From contig NZ_JAXCLX010000002.1 of NCBI RefSeq assembly GCF_034044635.1, forward strand, positions 1 through 64,000: a DNA stretch of 64,000 bases. The letters are read 5' to 3'. The notes beneath the pieces were generated by a model. It searched no databases. It was given only the letters and a program-made list of their open reading frames with translations, and was not told the DNA's origin. Position numbers and translations under genes: made by a program. Shown piece by piece: positions 35,442 through 44,372 of this stretch. How positions within the stretch are numbered: position 1 is the first letter of the stretch; every line of letters starts with the position of its first letter. The stretch is from Dongia rigui (GTDB taxonomy: Bacteria > Pseudomonadota > Alphaproteobacteria > Dongiales > Dongiaceae).

Positions 35442-36473
35442 ATGTTCGGATTCAAGAAGACCTTGATTGCAGCGACGGCCTTGGCGGCCGTGGCCTTCGG
35501 CAGCGTCGCCTTCAACGACGCAGCCATGGCGCAGGAAGATCCGGGCCCCGCGGCCTATGCCGCGGCCTTGAAGGATAAGCGCGTCATCCTGGTGCCGATG
35601 GCGATGGGTTTCGACCTGGCGCAGGGCTGGGCCGCGTATCTCAAGAAGGAAGTCGAAGCCTTCGGGGGTGTGTTCGAAACGCGCGACCCGAACTGGAGCA
35701 TCGAAGCCGGCGCCCAGGCCATTACCGAGGCCATCTCGTCGGACCCGAAGCCCGCGGCACTCATCGTTCATTCGCCCGACCTCAACTCCTACGCCAAGCT
35801 GTTCAAGAAGGCGCAGAAGGAAGGCATCTATGTCATCGCCATCGACAACCCTGTGAATTACAAGGTCGATGCCTTCATCGGTTCCGATTGGGATCGCCTG
35901 GGCCAGCTTGAAGCCGAAGCGGCGATCAAGGCCTGCGGCGAGAATTCCTCGAAGCAGATCGGTCTCGTCCAGGGCGACCAGGTCAACGCCTCCAGTCTCT
36001 ATCAGTACGCCGGCATCATGAAGGTGCTGGAAAAGCATCCCGACTTCAAAGTCGTGGCCAAGCCGGATTCCAACTGGGACGCCACAACGGCCCGCAACGT
36101 GACGACGACCATGTTGCAGCAGTTCCCGGATGTCTGCGCCATCATCGATTTCTGGGATGGTGACGCGACCGGTACGGCGGCTGCGATCCGCGAAGCCGGC
36201 AAGCAGGACAAGATCGCCCTGGTGACCACCGGCGGCGGCGAGAAGGTCGATTGCGATGCGCTGGAGAACGGCACGTTCAGCGCGGTCGTGATGACCGAAC
36301 TGCACAACCAGTCGCGCGACATCAACGCGATCCTCAAATACCTGTTGCAGAGCGGTGTCGCCCCCGGCACGGCATCGACCTATATCTACACGCTGGAGCG
36401 CGCGTGGACGAAAGCCGACTTGACGCCCACCACCTGCTGGGATCTCAAGGGCCTGCAGGCGGCAGCTCAGTAA
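35442..36473 (+). CDS. Sugar ABC transporter substrate-binding protein
   Basis: A 343-residue periplasmic binding protein of the ribose/galactose (Peripla_BP_4) type. Sec signal MFGFKKTLIAATALAAVAFG..., cleavage probably after AMA at residue 30. The mature part has VILVPMAMGFDLAQGWAAYLKKE, KKAQKEGIYVIAIDNPV, FIGSDWDRLGQLEAEAA, VQGDQVNASS and ALVTTGGGEKVDCDALENGTFSAVV. The start at 35442 is preceded by aggaaagg. Four Cys in the mature protein are unusual for this family and may form disulfides. It delivers the ligand to the two permeases encoded on either side. Confidence 0.9.
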   Translation: MFGFKKTLIAATALAAVAFGSVAFNDAAMAQEDPGPAAYAAALKDKRVILVPMAMGFDLAQGWAAYLKKEVEAFGGVFETRDPNWSIEAGAQAITEAISSDPKPAALIVHSPDLNSYAKLFKKAQKEGIYVIAIDNPVNYKVDAFIGSDWDRLGQLEAEAAIKACGENSSKQIGLVQGDQVNASSLYQYAGIMKVLEKHPDFKVVAKPDSNWDATTARNVTTTMLQQFPDVCAIIDFWDGDATGTAAAIREAGKQDKIALVTTGGGEKVDCDALENGTFSAVVMTELHNQSRDINAILKYLLQSGVAPGTASTYIYTLERAWTKADLTPTTCWDLKGLQAAAQ

Positions 36474-36545
36474 GCTTATCTCTCGCGACAGGGCAACCGG
36501 CTGCCGCGCCAGTTGCCCTGTCGCTCTTATCTCCTGGGAACATTC

Positions 36546-38669
36546 ATGTCGGTACGGGAAACGCTGCAGCGCTGGCGCTATAACTACATCCCCGATCATC
36601 TGATCGGCGAGATCCTGACCAAGCGCTGGACAGACAGCGCGATTCCGTTCCTGGCTTTGGTGGTGACAATCGCCGCCTTCGGCACCGCCATCAACGGCTT
36701 CTTCAAGCCGGCCTCTTTAAGCGATTCCACGCGCCAGCTTGGCGAATTTTCCATCGTCGTCACCGGCCTCACCATCGTCATGCTGGGTGGCGGCATCGAT
36801 CTCTCCGTGGGGTCGATCTTTGCGCTGGCCGCCTTTGCGGCCGTGTCCTCGCTCTTCATTTTCGATTTGCCGGTCTGGGTGGCGCTGCTGTCGGCCGTCT
36901 CCGTCGGCATCGCCTTTGGCGCGCTCAATGGCTTCCTCATCGGCTATGTGCGCCTGCGCGCATTTTTGACGACCCTCGTCACCTTCATTATCGGCCGCGC
37001 CATCTATGACATCCTGGTGGTGAGCTTCGCCTCGAAGGTGCAGCTTTCCGATGTCACTTCCGATCTCTGGGACTACATCGGGGATGGCACCGTCTTCGGT
37101 ATCGCCATCAGCGTCATCGTCGCGGCGCTCATCGCACTCGTGGCACACATCGCCCTGACGCGGTCGCGGCCCGGCTGGCATATCCTCGCCGTCGGTGGAT
37201 CGCGCCGCTCGGCCCACAATGCCGGCATCAAGGTGCGCCAGACCGTCTTCATGACCTATGTCATCTCCGGCATCTGCTGCGGCATCGCAGGATTCCTTTT
37301 TGCCTGCCGCCTGAGCGGGGCAGGACCGGGAACCGGTCTCAATCTCGAGATCATGGCGCTGACAGCTGCCGTGGTGGGTGGCAACAGCCTGGGTGGCGGG
37401 CGTGGCTCGATCGTCAAGGGGTTGATGGGGGCGGTCATCGTGCTGGTGATGACGAATGGCCTGATCCGTTTGGGCTACGGCACAGGCACCAACCAGATGG
37501 TGCTGGGGCTGATGCTGGCCGTGGCCGTCACGCTGGATATCCGCTGGCTGAAGAACCGGCACAAGGTGCTGAACGAGGTCTATGTGGCGCCGATCTATCA
37601 GCGCATGGGCGACACGCAATCGGCGGAGCCGGGTTCGGGCACGCCCTATGCCCTCAACAACAATCTGGCGAAGACCGACTACATCGGCCTCGGTGAGTTG
37701 GAGGGACCGGAGGATGTCATCCTGGACGAGGACGACAACCTCTATTGTGGCACCCGCCATGGCGAGATCATTCGGTTCTTCGCGCCGGACTACAAGCGCT
37801 CGGAGGTCTTCGCCCATACCGGCGGCTTCCCGCTGGGACTTGCCTTCGACAAGGCCGGCAACCTCATCTCCTGTGTCGGCGCGATGGGGCTCTATTCGAT
37901 CTCACCCGACCGCGTGGTGACCAAGCTCACCGCCGAAACGCGGCGCAGCTGGACCTCGGTTGTCGATGACGCGCGTCTGCGCGATCCCAATGATTGCGAC
38001 GTGGCGCCGGATGGGCGCATCTTCTTCACCGATTCCACCAAGCGCTATGACGCCCATGACTGGGCGCTGGATTCGATCGAAAGCCGGCCGACAGGGCGCC
38101 TGCTTTGTTATGATCCGAAGACCGGCAAGACCACGACGCTGCTCGACAACTACCTCTACGCCAACGGCGTCTGCATCGCCCATGACGGGCAGTCGCTGTT
38201 CTTCGCCGAATCCTGGGCCTGCCGCGTCCACCGCTATTGGTTCGATGGACCCAAGGCGGGTGAGGTCGAATGCGTCATCAAGGACATGCCGGGCTACCCC
38301 GACAACATCAACCGTGCCTCGGACGGCGGCTATTGGATGGCCTGGCTTGGCATGCGCACCCCAAGCTACGATCTTTCGTTGCGGCATCCCAGCATGAGGA
38401 AACGGATGACGCGGCGCCTGCCGCAGGATGAATGGCTGTTCCCCAACATTAATACCGGCGGCATCGTCAAATTCGATGAGACCGGCAAGATCGTCGAGAC
38501 CTTGGGCGACCTCTCCGGCCTGTCGCATCCGATGGTCACCTCGATGCGCGAGCACAAGGGCTCTCTCTTCGTCGGTGGCATCCTCAACAACCGTGTTGGT
38601 CGCTTGCCGTTGCCCCATGCCAAGCCCGACTGGACCGGCATTCGCTCGTATTGGGGAGGGGCGAAATGA
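36546..38669 (+). CDS. Fusion: ABC sugar permease + strictosidine-synthase/APMAP-like lactonase
   Basis: A 707-residue two-part protein read in one uninterrupted frame. Residues 1-335 are a complete RbsC-like permease: VTGLTIVMLGGGIDLSVGSIFAL, LNGFLIGYVRLRAFLTTLVT, WHILAVGGSRRSAHNAGI and AVVGGNSLGGGRGSIVKGLMGA. After a linker (336-375), residues 376-707 form a beta-propeller like strictosidine synthase/APMAP: DPNDCDVAPDGRIFFTDST, NYLYANGVCIAHDGQSLFFAES and MPGYPDNINRASDGGYWMAW. Permeases of this class have cytoplasmic C termini, so the hydrolase domain should sit at the channel exit. The ATG follows tgggaacattc. The gene overlaps the next lactonase-like gene by four bases. Confidence 0.9.
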   Translation: MSVRETLQRWRYNYIPDHLIGEILTKRWTDSAIPFLALVVTIAAFGTAINGFFKPASLSDSTRQLGEFSIVVTGLTIVMLGGGIDLSVGSIFALAAFAAVSSLFIFDLPVWVALLSAVSVGIAFGALNGFLIGYVRLRAFLTTLVTFIIGRAIYDILVVSFASKVQLSDVTSDLWDYIGDGTVFGIAISVIVAALIALVAHIALTRSRPGWHILAVGGSRRSAHNAGIKVRQTVFMTYVISGICCGIAGFLFACRLSGAGPGTGLNLEIMALTAAVVGGNSLGGGRGSIVKGLMGAVIVLVMTNGLIRLGYGTGTNQMVLGLMLAVAVTLDIRWLKNRHKVLNEVYVAPIYQRMGDTQSAEPGSGTPYALNNNLAKTDYIGLGELEGPEDVILDEDDNLYCGTRHGEIIRFFAPDYKRSEVFAHTGGFPLGLAFDKAGNLISCVGAMGLYSISPDRVVTKLTAETRRSWTSVVDDARLRDPNDCDVAPDGRIFFTDSTKRYDAHDWALDSIESRPTGRLLCYDPKTGKTTTLLDNYLYANGVCIAHDGQSLFFAESWACRVHRYWFDGPKAGEVECVIKDMPGYPDNINRASDGGYWMAWLGMRTPSYDLSLRHPSMRKRMTRRLPQDEWLFPNINTGGIVKFDETGKIVETLGDLSGLSHPMVTSMREHKGSLFVGGILNNRVGRLPLPHAKPDWTGIRSYWGGAK

Positions 38670-39706
38670 TCTTCGATCCGATCCTCGATCTCTTCCGCGG
38701 CAAGGCGGTGACGATCGCGCCGCTCGACGGGGCTTTCCGGCCCAATACGGCGCTGGAAGAAGCGAATCTTGCCCAGGCGGTCGCGCAGCCGGACAACCTC
38801 ATCGTTCACGGCGGCCGGTTGCTGTTTTCGTCCGGCAGCGATCTGTTCACCTTCACGCCCGGCGGTACCCCCGCTATCCAGCGCAGCTTCGGCGCTCCTA
38901 TCAGCGCGCTGGCGGCATCGCCCGGCGGGCATCTGGCGGTAGCACTCGATGATGGCCAATTGTTCGTGGCCGACCGCGAGATCACATTGCCCCAAGGCGT
39001 TGCCTGTATCACCGCCATGAGCTTCGGCGATGATACGTCGCTCTATCTTTGCAACGGATCGGCGACGCATCGACCCGGCGACTGGGCGCTGGACCTCATG
39101 GAAAAGAACAGCAGCGGTTCCCTCTGGCGCCTCGACCCGGCGACCGGTGCCGCCGTCTCGCTGGCCGACAATCTCGCCTTCCCCAACGGCGTGCTGGTGG
39201 ACGGACAATCCGTCATCGTCGCCGAAAGCTGGCGGCATCGCCTGCTGCGCCTCACGGGCGGTACCGTGACGCCGCTCCTCGAAAAGCTGCCCGGCTATCC
39301 GGCGCGCCTTGCCCCGGCATCGGGCGGGGGCGCCTGGCTCAGCCTCTTTGCGCCGCGCAATCGCCTGGTGGAGTTCGTGCTGCAGGAGGACGCCTATCGC
39401 CGCGACATGATCGCCCAGGTGCCGCGACCCTATTGGATCGCGCCGAGCCTTGCATCGGGCGCCAGCTTCCTTGAACCGCTGCAATGCGGTGGCATCAAGA
39501 CCATGGGCATTCACAAGCCCTGGTCACCGTCGCGCTCCTATGGATTGGTGGCGCGCCTCGATAATGCGTTCCGCCCGGTCGCCTCCTATCACAGCCGCGC
39601 CAATGGCGCGCGCCACGGTGTCACCAGCGTTGCCGAGTATGGCGGTTACCTCTGGGTCGGATCGAAGGGCGGCAACGCCCTGCTGTCGCTGTCGCAGAAA
39701 GGATAA
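38666..39706 (+). CDS. Strictosidine-synthase/SMP-30-like beta-propeller
   Basis: A 346-residue protein, a paralogue of the C-terminal domain of the preceding fusion. Shared signatures are SLYLCNGSATHRPGDWALDLMEKNSSGSLWRLDP, LAFPNGVLVDGQSVIVAESWRHRLLRL and LPGYPARLAPASGGGAWLSLF. In the second region Asn of the fusion's PDNIN is Arg-Leu-Ala here, so metal binding or specificity may differ. No signal peptide. The ATG overlaps the upstream stop (ATGA) with ggggaggggcg as ribosome site, so it is translationally coupled. Probably another hydrolase for the imported sugar lactone. Confidence 0.83.
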   Translation: MIFDPILDLFRGKAVTIAPLDGAFRPNTALEEANLAQAVAQPDNLIVHGGRLLFSSGSDLFTFTPGGTPAIQRSFGAPISALAASPGGHLAVALDDGQLFVADREITLPQGVACITAMSFGDDTSLYLCNGSATHRPGDWALDLMEKNSSGSLWRLDPATGAAVSLADNLAFPNGVLVDGQSVIVAESWRHRLLRLTGGTVTPLLEKLPGYPARLAPASGGGAWLSLFAPRNRLVEFVLQEDAYRRDMIAQVPRPYWIAPSLASGASFLEPLQCGGIKTMGIHKPWSPSRSYGLVARLDNAFRPVASYHSRANGARHGVTSVAEYGGYLWVGSKGGNALLSLSQKG

Positions 39707-39709
39707 GAG

Positions 39710-41209
39710 ATGGATCCGATCATCGAGATGCGGCAGGTCACCAAGGCCTATCGTGGTGTGCCGGCAGTGAAGAATATTGATTTCGCGCTCATCAAGGGCG
39801 AAATCCACGCCCTGCTGGGCGAGAATGGCGCGGGCAAATCGACCCTCACCAAGGTCATGGCCGGTGTCGTCGAGGCGACGAGCGGTGAAATGCGCTATCG
39901 CGGGATGCCGGTGAAATTCGCTTCACCCAACGAGGCCCTGCAGGCCGGCATCGCCATGGTGTTCCAGGAGACGAGCCTGGTGCCCTCCATGACCGTGGCG
40001 CAGAACCTCTATCTCGGCGAGGAGAAATTCCTCAACCGCCTCCGTGGCATCTACATTTCGGCCCAGCAATTTTTGCAATCGTTGAACTTTCCGGTCGACC
40101 CCACTGCAACCGTCGAGACGCTGGGTGCAGCGAAACGCCAGATGGTCGAGATCGCCCGCGCCGTCCATCACAATGCCGAAGTCATCATCTTCGACGAGCC
40201 GACGGCGACACTGACGCCCGAGGAAAAACGCCACTTCTTTGCGCTCATGCAGCGATTGAAGGCCCGCGGCGTCTCCATCGTCTTCATCAGCCACGCGCTG
40301 GAGGAGGCGCTGGCGCATGCCGACCGCATCACCATCATGCGTGACGGCGAGCATGTCATCACCGACGACGCCAAGAACTTCGACCGCGAGAAGATCGTGC
40401 GCGCCATGGTCGGCCGCGCCCTGTCGGACGAACTCTACGGCAAGGCGCGGGATGCGGCGAAGATCCGCGCTGCCGGCAACAAGGTGCTCTCGGTCGAGGA
40501 TATCTCGATGGGTGCCGTGGTCAGGAACAACTCCTTCTCCATCTTCGAGGGCCAGATCACCGGTGTCTTCGGCTTGATCGGCTCGGGCCGCACCGAGACG
40601 TTCAAGGTCGTCTCCGGCATCTACAAGCGCAATTTCCTGCGCGGTGGCGAAGTGCATCTCGATGGCACGCCGGTGCGCTATTATGTGCCGCGCGAGGCGG
40701 TCAAGGACGGCATCGTTTATGTGACCGAGGACCGCAAGAGCGAAGGTTTCTTCGAGACCATGTCGATTGCGGAGAATCTGTTTTCGGGCTTGCTCGCCTC
40801 CGGTCGCGAGAAGAACGCCTATATTTCGATGCGCGAGATGCAGGATCTGGCGGCCGAATGGCGCTCGACGCTCAACATCAAGGCGATCAATGACAACGCG
40901 CGCGTGGTCGAGCTTTCGGGCGGCAACCAGCAGAAGGTGGTGATCGGCAAGGGCCTGGTGCAGAAGCCGCGCATCATCATCTTCGATGAACCGACGCGCG
41001 GCGTCGACGTGGGCGCCATCGCGGAAATCCACCAGCTCATCAACCGGCTGGCCGATCAGGGTCTTGCCGTGGTGGTGATCTCGTCCTATCTGCCGGAGAT
41101 CATGAACTTGTCCGACCGCATTCTGGTCTGCCGCCAGGGGCGCATCGTCGAGGAATTCTCGCCCAGCGATGCCACCGAGGAAAAGATCATGTATGCGGCG
41201 GTCCACTGA
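39710..41209 (+). CDS. Sugar ABC transporter ATP-binding protein (RbsA/MglA-like)
   Basis: A 499-residue protein with two ABC domains. The first has Walker A GENGAGKST, Walker B VIIFDEPTATLTPEE and an atypical signature (TLGAAKRQMVEIAR). The second has GLIGSGRTE, lacking the P-loop lysine as is normal for the second domain of this family, signature LSGGNQQK and FDEPTRGVDVGA. It energises the two permeases (34424 and 36546). The start follows the lactonase stop by three bases with aaggataag as ribosome site. One catalytic and one degenerate ATP site per protein is the expected arrangement. Confidence 0.92.
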   Translation: MDPIIEMRQVTKAYRGVPAVKNIDFALIKGEIHALLGENGAGKSTLTKVMAGVVEATSGEMRYRGMPVKFASPNEALQAGIAMVFQETSLVPSMTVAQNLYLGEEKFLNRLRGIYISAQQFLQSLNFPVDPTATVETLGAAKRQMVEIARAVHHNAEVIIFDEPTATLTPEEKRHFFALMQRLKARGVSIVFISHALEEALAHADRITIMRDGEHVITDDAKNFDREKIVRAMVGRALSDELYGKARDAAKIRAAGNKVLSVEDISMGAVVRNNSFSIFEGQITGVFGLIGSGRTETFKVVSGIYKRNFLRGGEVHLDGTPVRYYVPREAVKDGIVYVTEDRKSEGFFETMSIAENLFSGLLASGREKNAYISMREMQDLAAEWRSTLNIKAINDNARVVELSGGNQQKVVIGKGLVQKPRIIIFDEPTRGVDVGAIAEIHQLINRLADQGLAVVVISSYLPEIMNLSDRILVCRQGRIVEEFSPSDATEEKIMYAAVH

Positions 41210-41224
41210 CGAAGGAGTAACGCC

Positions 41225-41635
41225 ATGGCGACCTTGAAACTGCCAAGCATTGCCGAGGCAGAGAAGAATCCGGCGGTAAAGGCGGTCTATGACGACATCC
41301 GCGCCACGCGCAAATCAGATTTCATCAACAATATCTGGCGTGGCCTCGCTGGCAGTCCGGTGCTGCTGCAGCGCATCTGGGACCAGATCAAGGCGGTGAT
41401 GGCGACGCCGAGCGCCATCGACCCGCTGACCAAGGAAATGATCTACATCGCGGTCTCGACAGCGAACGGCTGCTCCTACTGCGTTCATTCCCACACAGCC
41501 GCCGCGCGTGCCAAGGGCATGACGGATGAGCAGCACACCGAGTTGATGGCGATCATCAGTCTTGCCGGGCAGACCAATCACCTGGTGACGGCGATGCAGA
41601 TCCCGCTCGATCCGGAATTCGAGGTGAAATCTTAA
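41225..41635 (+). CDS. Carboxymuconolactone decarboxylase/AhpD-like protein
   Basis: A 136-residue all-alpha protein of the CMD/AhpD family. The redox-type motif C83-SYC86-VH88 is present (NGCSYCVHSHTAAARAKGM), as in AhpD-like members, rather than the true decarboxylases that lack the CxxC. It is the last gene of the lactone/sugar transport series, 15 bases after the ATPase, with gaaggag before the ATG. It may be a peroxide- or disulfide-reducing helper; its role in sugar catabolism is unknown. Its stop TTAA is shared with modC on the other strand. Confidence 0.87.
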   Translation: MATLKLPSIAEAEKNPAVKAVYDDIRATRKSDFINNIWRGLAGSPVLLQRIWDQIKAVMATPSAIDPLTKEMIYIAVSTANGCSYCVHSHTAAARAKGMTDEQHTELMAIISLAGQTNHLVTAMQIPLDPEFEVKS

Positions 41636-42729
41636 TTCCACGTCCCGATCATGCGGCGGTCGAAGGCCACTGATTTGATCACCGCATAGACCGGTTTTCC
41701 CGGCTTGAGCGCCAGGTCGCGCGCCGATTTCGGCGTGATGCGGGCGAGGAGAGTGGCGCCCTCGCGGTCGAGACCGATATTCACCATGCCGCTTTCGTCT
41801 TCCCGCAGATCAGCAATGCGGCAGGACACGATGTTGAGCGCGCTGATATCGACCGGGCGCGCGAGGCTCAGCATCACGTCGCGCGCCTTGATCTGAACCC
41901 TGAGATGCGTGCCGATCGCGGCGCCCAGGGCCGGGATGCGCAGTTCGCCCAGTGGTGAGGCAAGAATTGTGAGCTGGTCGTCGATATCGTGTCGCGCAAT
42001 CGTCGCGTCGATAAGAGCACCGGCACCGCTTTCGTCCTGCGCGGTGAAGGGCAGCAGGTCGAGCCGGCCCAGAATCTCCGCAGCGGTGCCACTGGCAATC
42101 GACTTGCCGTCGGCGATCAACACGACCGAGCTGGCGAGGCGCGCGATTTCCGGCACCGCATGGGTGACATAAAGGATCGGCATTTCGGCCTCGTCACGCA
42201 GCCGTTCGAGATAAGGCAGGATCTCGCCCTTGCGATCCTCGTCAAGCGACGCCAGCGGCTCATCCATCAACAGCACTTCCGGGTCCGACAGCAAGGCACG
42301 GCCGATGGCGATGCGCTGCTTTTCGCCACCGGAGAGATGCAGTGGTCGCCGTTCCAGCAGATGACCGATCCCTAGCAGCGAGACGATGTGGTCGAACTGT
42401 CGCTGGTCGCGGGCCTTGTTGAAAAAGGCACCGTAATCGAGGTTCTGCTTCACCGTCAGATGCGGGAAAAGGCGAGCCTCCTGGAACACATAGCCGACGC
42501 GACGGTGATGCGGCGGCAGGTTGATGCCGCGCGCACTGTCGAAAAGAACGCGGTTGCCGATCTTGATGACGCCTGAATCGGGCCGCGTCAGCCCTGCCAC
42601 CATGTTGACCAGCGTGGTTTTGCCGGAACCGGAACGGCCGAAGAGCGCGGTGATGCCGCTCGCGCTGATGAAATCGGCGGCAATGTCGAGCGCGCCCATC
42701 TTGTGGCGCAGGGAGATCTCAACGCTCAT
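41632..42729 (-). CDS. modC: Molybdate ABC transporter ATP-binding protein
   Basis: A 365-residue ATPase. Walker A GRSGSGKTT (31-39), Q-loop VFQEARLFPHLTV, signature LSGGEKQRIAIGRALL, Walker B VLLMDEPLASLD and the switch His in YVTHA. The C-terminal part is the Mop/TOBE molybdate-binding domain (LRVQIKARDVMLSLARPVDISALNIV, TLLARITPKSARDLAL). The ATG at 42729 overlaps the modB end by 11 bases. Third gene of modABC. The nearby molybdenum hydroxylase operon is a likely consumer of the metal. Confidence 0.95.
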   Translation of the reverse strand: MSVEISLRHKMGALDIAADFISASGITALFGRSGSGKTTLVNMVAGLTRPDSGVIKIGNRVLFDSARGINLPPHHRRVGYVFQEARLFPHLTVKQNLDYGAFFNKARDQRQFDHIVSLLGIGHLLERRPLHLSGGEKQRIAIGRALLSDPEVLLMDEPLASLDEDRKGEILPYLERLRDEAEMPILYVTHAVPEIARLASSVVLIADGKSIASGTAAEILGRLDLLPFTAQDESGAGALIDATIARHDIDDQLTILASPLGELRIPALGAAIGTHLRVQIKARDVMLSLARPVDISALNIVSCRIADLREDESGMVNIGLDREGATLLARITPKSARDLALKPGKPVYAVIKSVAFDRRMIGTWN

Positions 42730-43420
42730 CGCCGATGACCTTCGCTGAAACCCGGCGCGCCAGCAGTTCGGAAAGAACCAGCGCCGCCATGGAGATGACG
42801 ATCGAGATGACGACAAGACGCATCGCCGCCGTGTCGCCGCCCGGCACATTGGTATAGGTGTAGATCGCGGTCGGAATGGTCTGCGTCTCGCCAGGGATGT
42901 TGGAGACGAAGGTGATCGTGGCGCCGAACTCGCCCAGTGCCTTGCCGAAGGACAGAATGATGCCGGCGATGATGCCGGGCAGGGCCAAGGGCAGGGTGAC
43001 GGTGATGAAAACCCAGATGGGTGGGGCACCCAGGGTAACCGCCGCCTGCTCCAGTCGCCGGTCGACCAGTTCGATGGAGAGACGAATGGCCCGCACCAGT
43101 AGCGGAAAGCCCATGATACCGGCAGCCAGTGCAGCACCCGTCCAGCGGAAGGCGAAGACGATGCCGAACCATTGATCCAGAATGGATCCCACGGGCCCTT
43201 TGCGGCCCATGACCAGGAGAAGCAGATAGCCGGTCACCACCGGCGGCAGGATGAGGGGCAGGTGAACGATTCCGTTGAGCAACGTCTTCCCCCAGAAGTC
43301 CCGTCGCGCCAAAGCCCAAGCCACCAGAAGCCCGAACGGCAGCGATGCCGCCGTGGCCACCAGGGCGATCTTCAGGCTGAGATGGATCGCAACGAGTTCT
43401 TCCGGGGTGAATGACAGCAC
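42719..43420 (-). CDS. modB: Molybdate ABC transporter permease
   Basis: A 233-residue inner-membrane permease with five TM segments. Family markers are PFGLLVAWALARRDFWGKTLLNGIVHLPLILPPVVTGYLLL near the N terminus and the cytoplasmic EAA loop KALGEFGATITFVSNIPGETQTIPTAIYT. It couples to ModC. The gene begins five bases after the modA stop and overlaps modC. Confidence 0.95.
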   Translation of the reverse strand: MLSFTPEELVAIHLSLKIALVATAASLPFGLLVAWALARRDFWGKTLLNGIVHLPLILPPVVTGYLLLLVMGRKGPVGSILDQWFGIVFAFRWTGAALAAGIMGFPLLVRAIRLSIELVDRRLEQAAVTLGAPPIWVFITVTLPLALPGIIAGIILSFGKALGEFGATITFVSNIPGETQTIPTAIYTYTNVPGGDTAAMRLVVISIVISMAALVLSELLARRVSAKVIGDER

Positions 43421-43425
43421 GAAAC

Positions 43426-44211
43426 CTACTTCAGGATTTTGAAACCTGCCTTCTCGAACAGCACCGTCGCTTCCGGGGACTTCAGGTAGGCCAGGAAGTC
43501 AGCGGCGAGCGGCGCCGTCGATCCGGTCAATTGGGCGATAGGATAGATGATCGGCTTGTGCGAGTCCTCCGGGAAAGTGTCGACCACCTTCACCTTGGGC
43601 TCGGCTGTGGCGTCGGTCTGGTAGACGATGCCCAACGGCGCTTCGCCCGAAGCGACCAGTGCCAGGGCGGCGCGAACGTTCTCGGCCTGCGCCACCTTGG
43701 GCTCGATTGCGGCCCAGGCGCCGAGCTTTTCCAGTGACGCCTTGCCGTATTTGCCGGCCGGAACCGCCTTCACATCGGCCATCGCGAGCTTCCCGTCGCC
43801 CACCGCACCGGCGAGATCGACGCCGTCGGCGATCTTCAGGGTCAATGCACTGTCCGCCGGCGCGACGAGCACCAGCGTATTGCCCAGCCAGTTGCTGCGC
43901 GTGCCGTCCTTTACCTGGCCGGCCTTTTCGACATGGTCCATCCAGTCGAGATCGGCGGAGATGAAAAGATCAGCCGGCGCACCGCCTTCGATCTGCTTGG
44001 CAAGCGCTGAGCTGCCCGCATAGGAGATGGCGATATCGCCACCCTTGGCCGCCTTGAAGGCGGCTGCGGCATCATCGAGCGGACCTTTGAGGCTCGCTGC
44101 GGCGAAGACGACGATCTTGTCGTCAGCCTTCGCGACGATGGGTGCTGCGGCGAGGGTCGAGAGGGCGAGGGCCGCGGCGATGAGTGAGCGGCGGGTCAGA
44201 AAGGCGATCAT
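43426..44211 (-). CDS. modA: Molybdate-binding periplasmic protein
   Basis: A 261-residue binding protein. Signal peptide MIAFLTRRSLIAAALALSTLAAAPIVAKA, then the ModA fold: VVFAAASLKGPLDDAAAAF, ISYAGSSALAKQIEGGAPADLFISAD, ALALVASGEAPLGIVYQTDA and YPIAQLTGS. The Ser residues of AAASL and GSSAL are expected molybdate contacts. ATG 44211 is preferred (gggaaacactcc upstream) over 44241, which would lengthen the signal. A palindromic AT-rich site lies 30-44 bases before this start. Confidence 0.93.
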   Translation of the reverse strand: MIAFLTRRSLIAAALALSTLAAAPIVAKADDKIVVFAAASLKGPLDDAAAAFKAAKGGDIAISYAGSSALAKQIEGGAPADLFISADLDWMDHVEKAGQVKDGTRSNWLGNTLVLVAPADSALTLKIADGVDLAGAVGDGKLAMADVKAVPAGKYGKASLEKLGAWAAIEPKVAQAENVRAALALVASGEAPLGIVYQTDATAEPKVKVVDTFPEDSHKPIIYPIAQLTGSTAPLAADFLAYLKSPEATVLFEKAGFKILK

Positions 44212-44240
44212 GGAGTGTTTCCCGGACTTCGTTGTGTTCA

Positions 44241-44255
44241 TTCGTATATATCGAA
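44241..44255 (-). promoter_or_regulatory. Possible molybdate-responsive operator upstream of modA
   Basis: The sequence ttcg-tatatat-cgaa is an inverted repeat with an alternating TA core, placed 30-44 bases before the preferred modA start. ModE-type Mo-boxes contain TATATA half-sites next to CG, which it resembles, but the two half-sites are compressed into one. No modE gene is in the window. It could also simply be the -10 region. Confidence 0.35.
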
Positions 44256-44372
44256 AATCCCTCCGTCGTCAAAGCCGATCCGACACCGTTTTTCGTGACT
44301 CACCCACGGCCCCTGCACTAAGATCGGCCACGAAAATTGTCCTTTGTTTCAAGAGAGTTGAAGGGAGCCACC

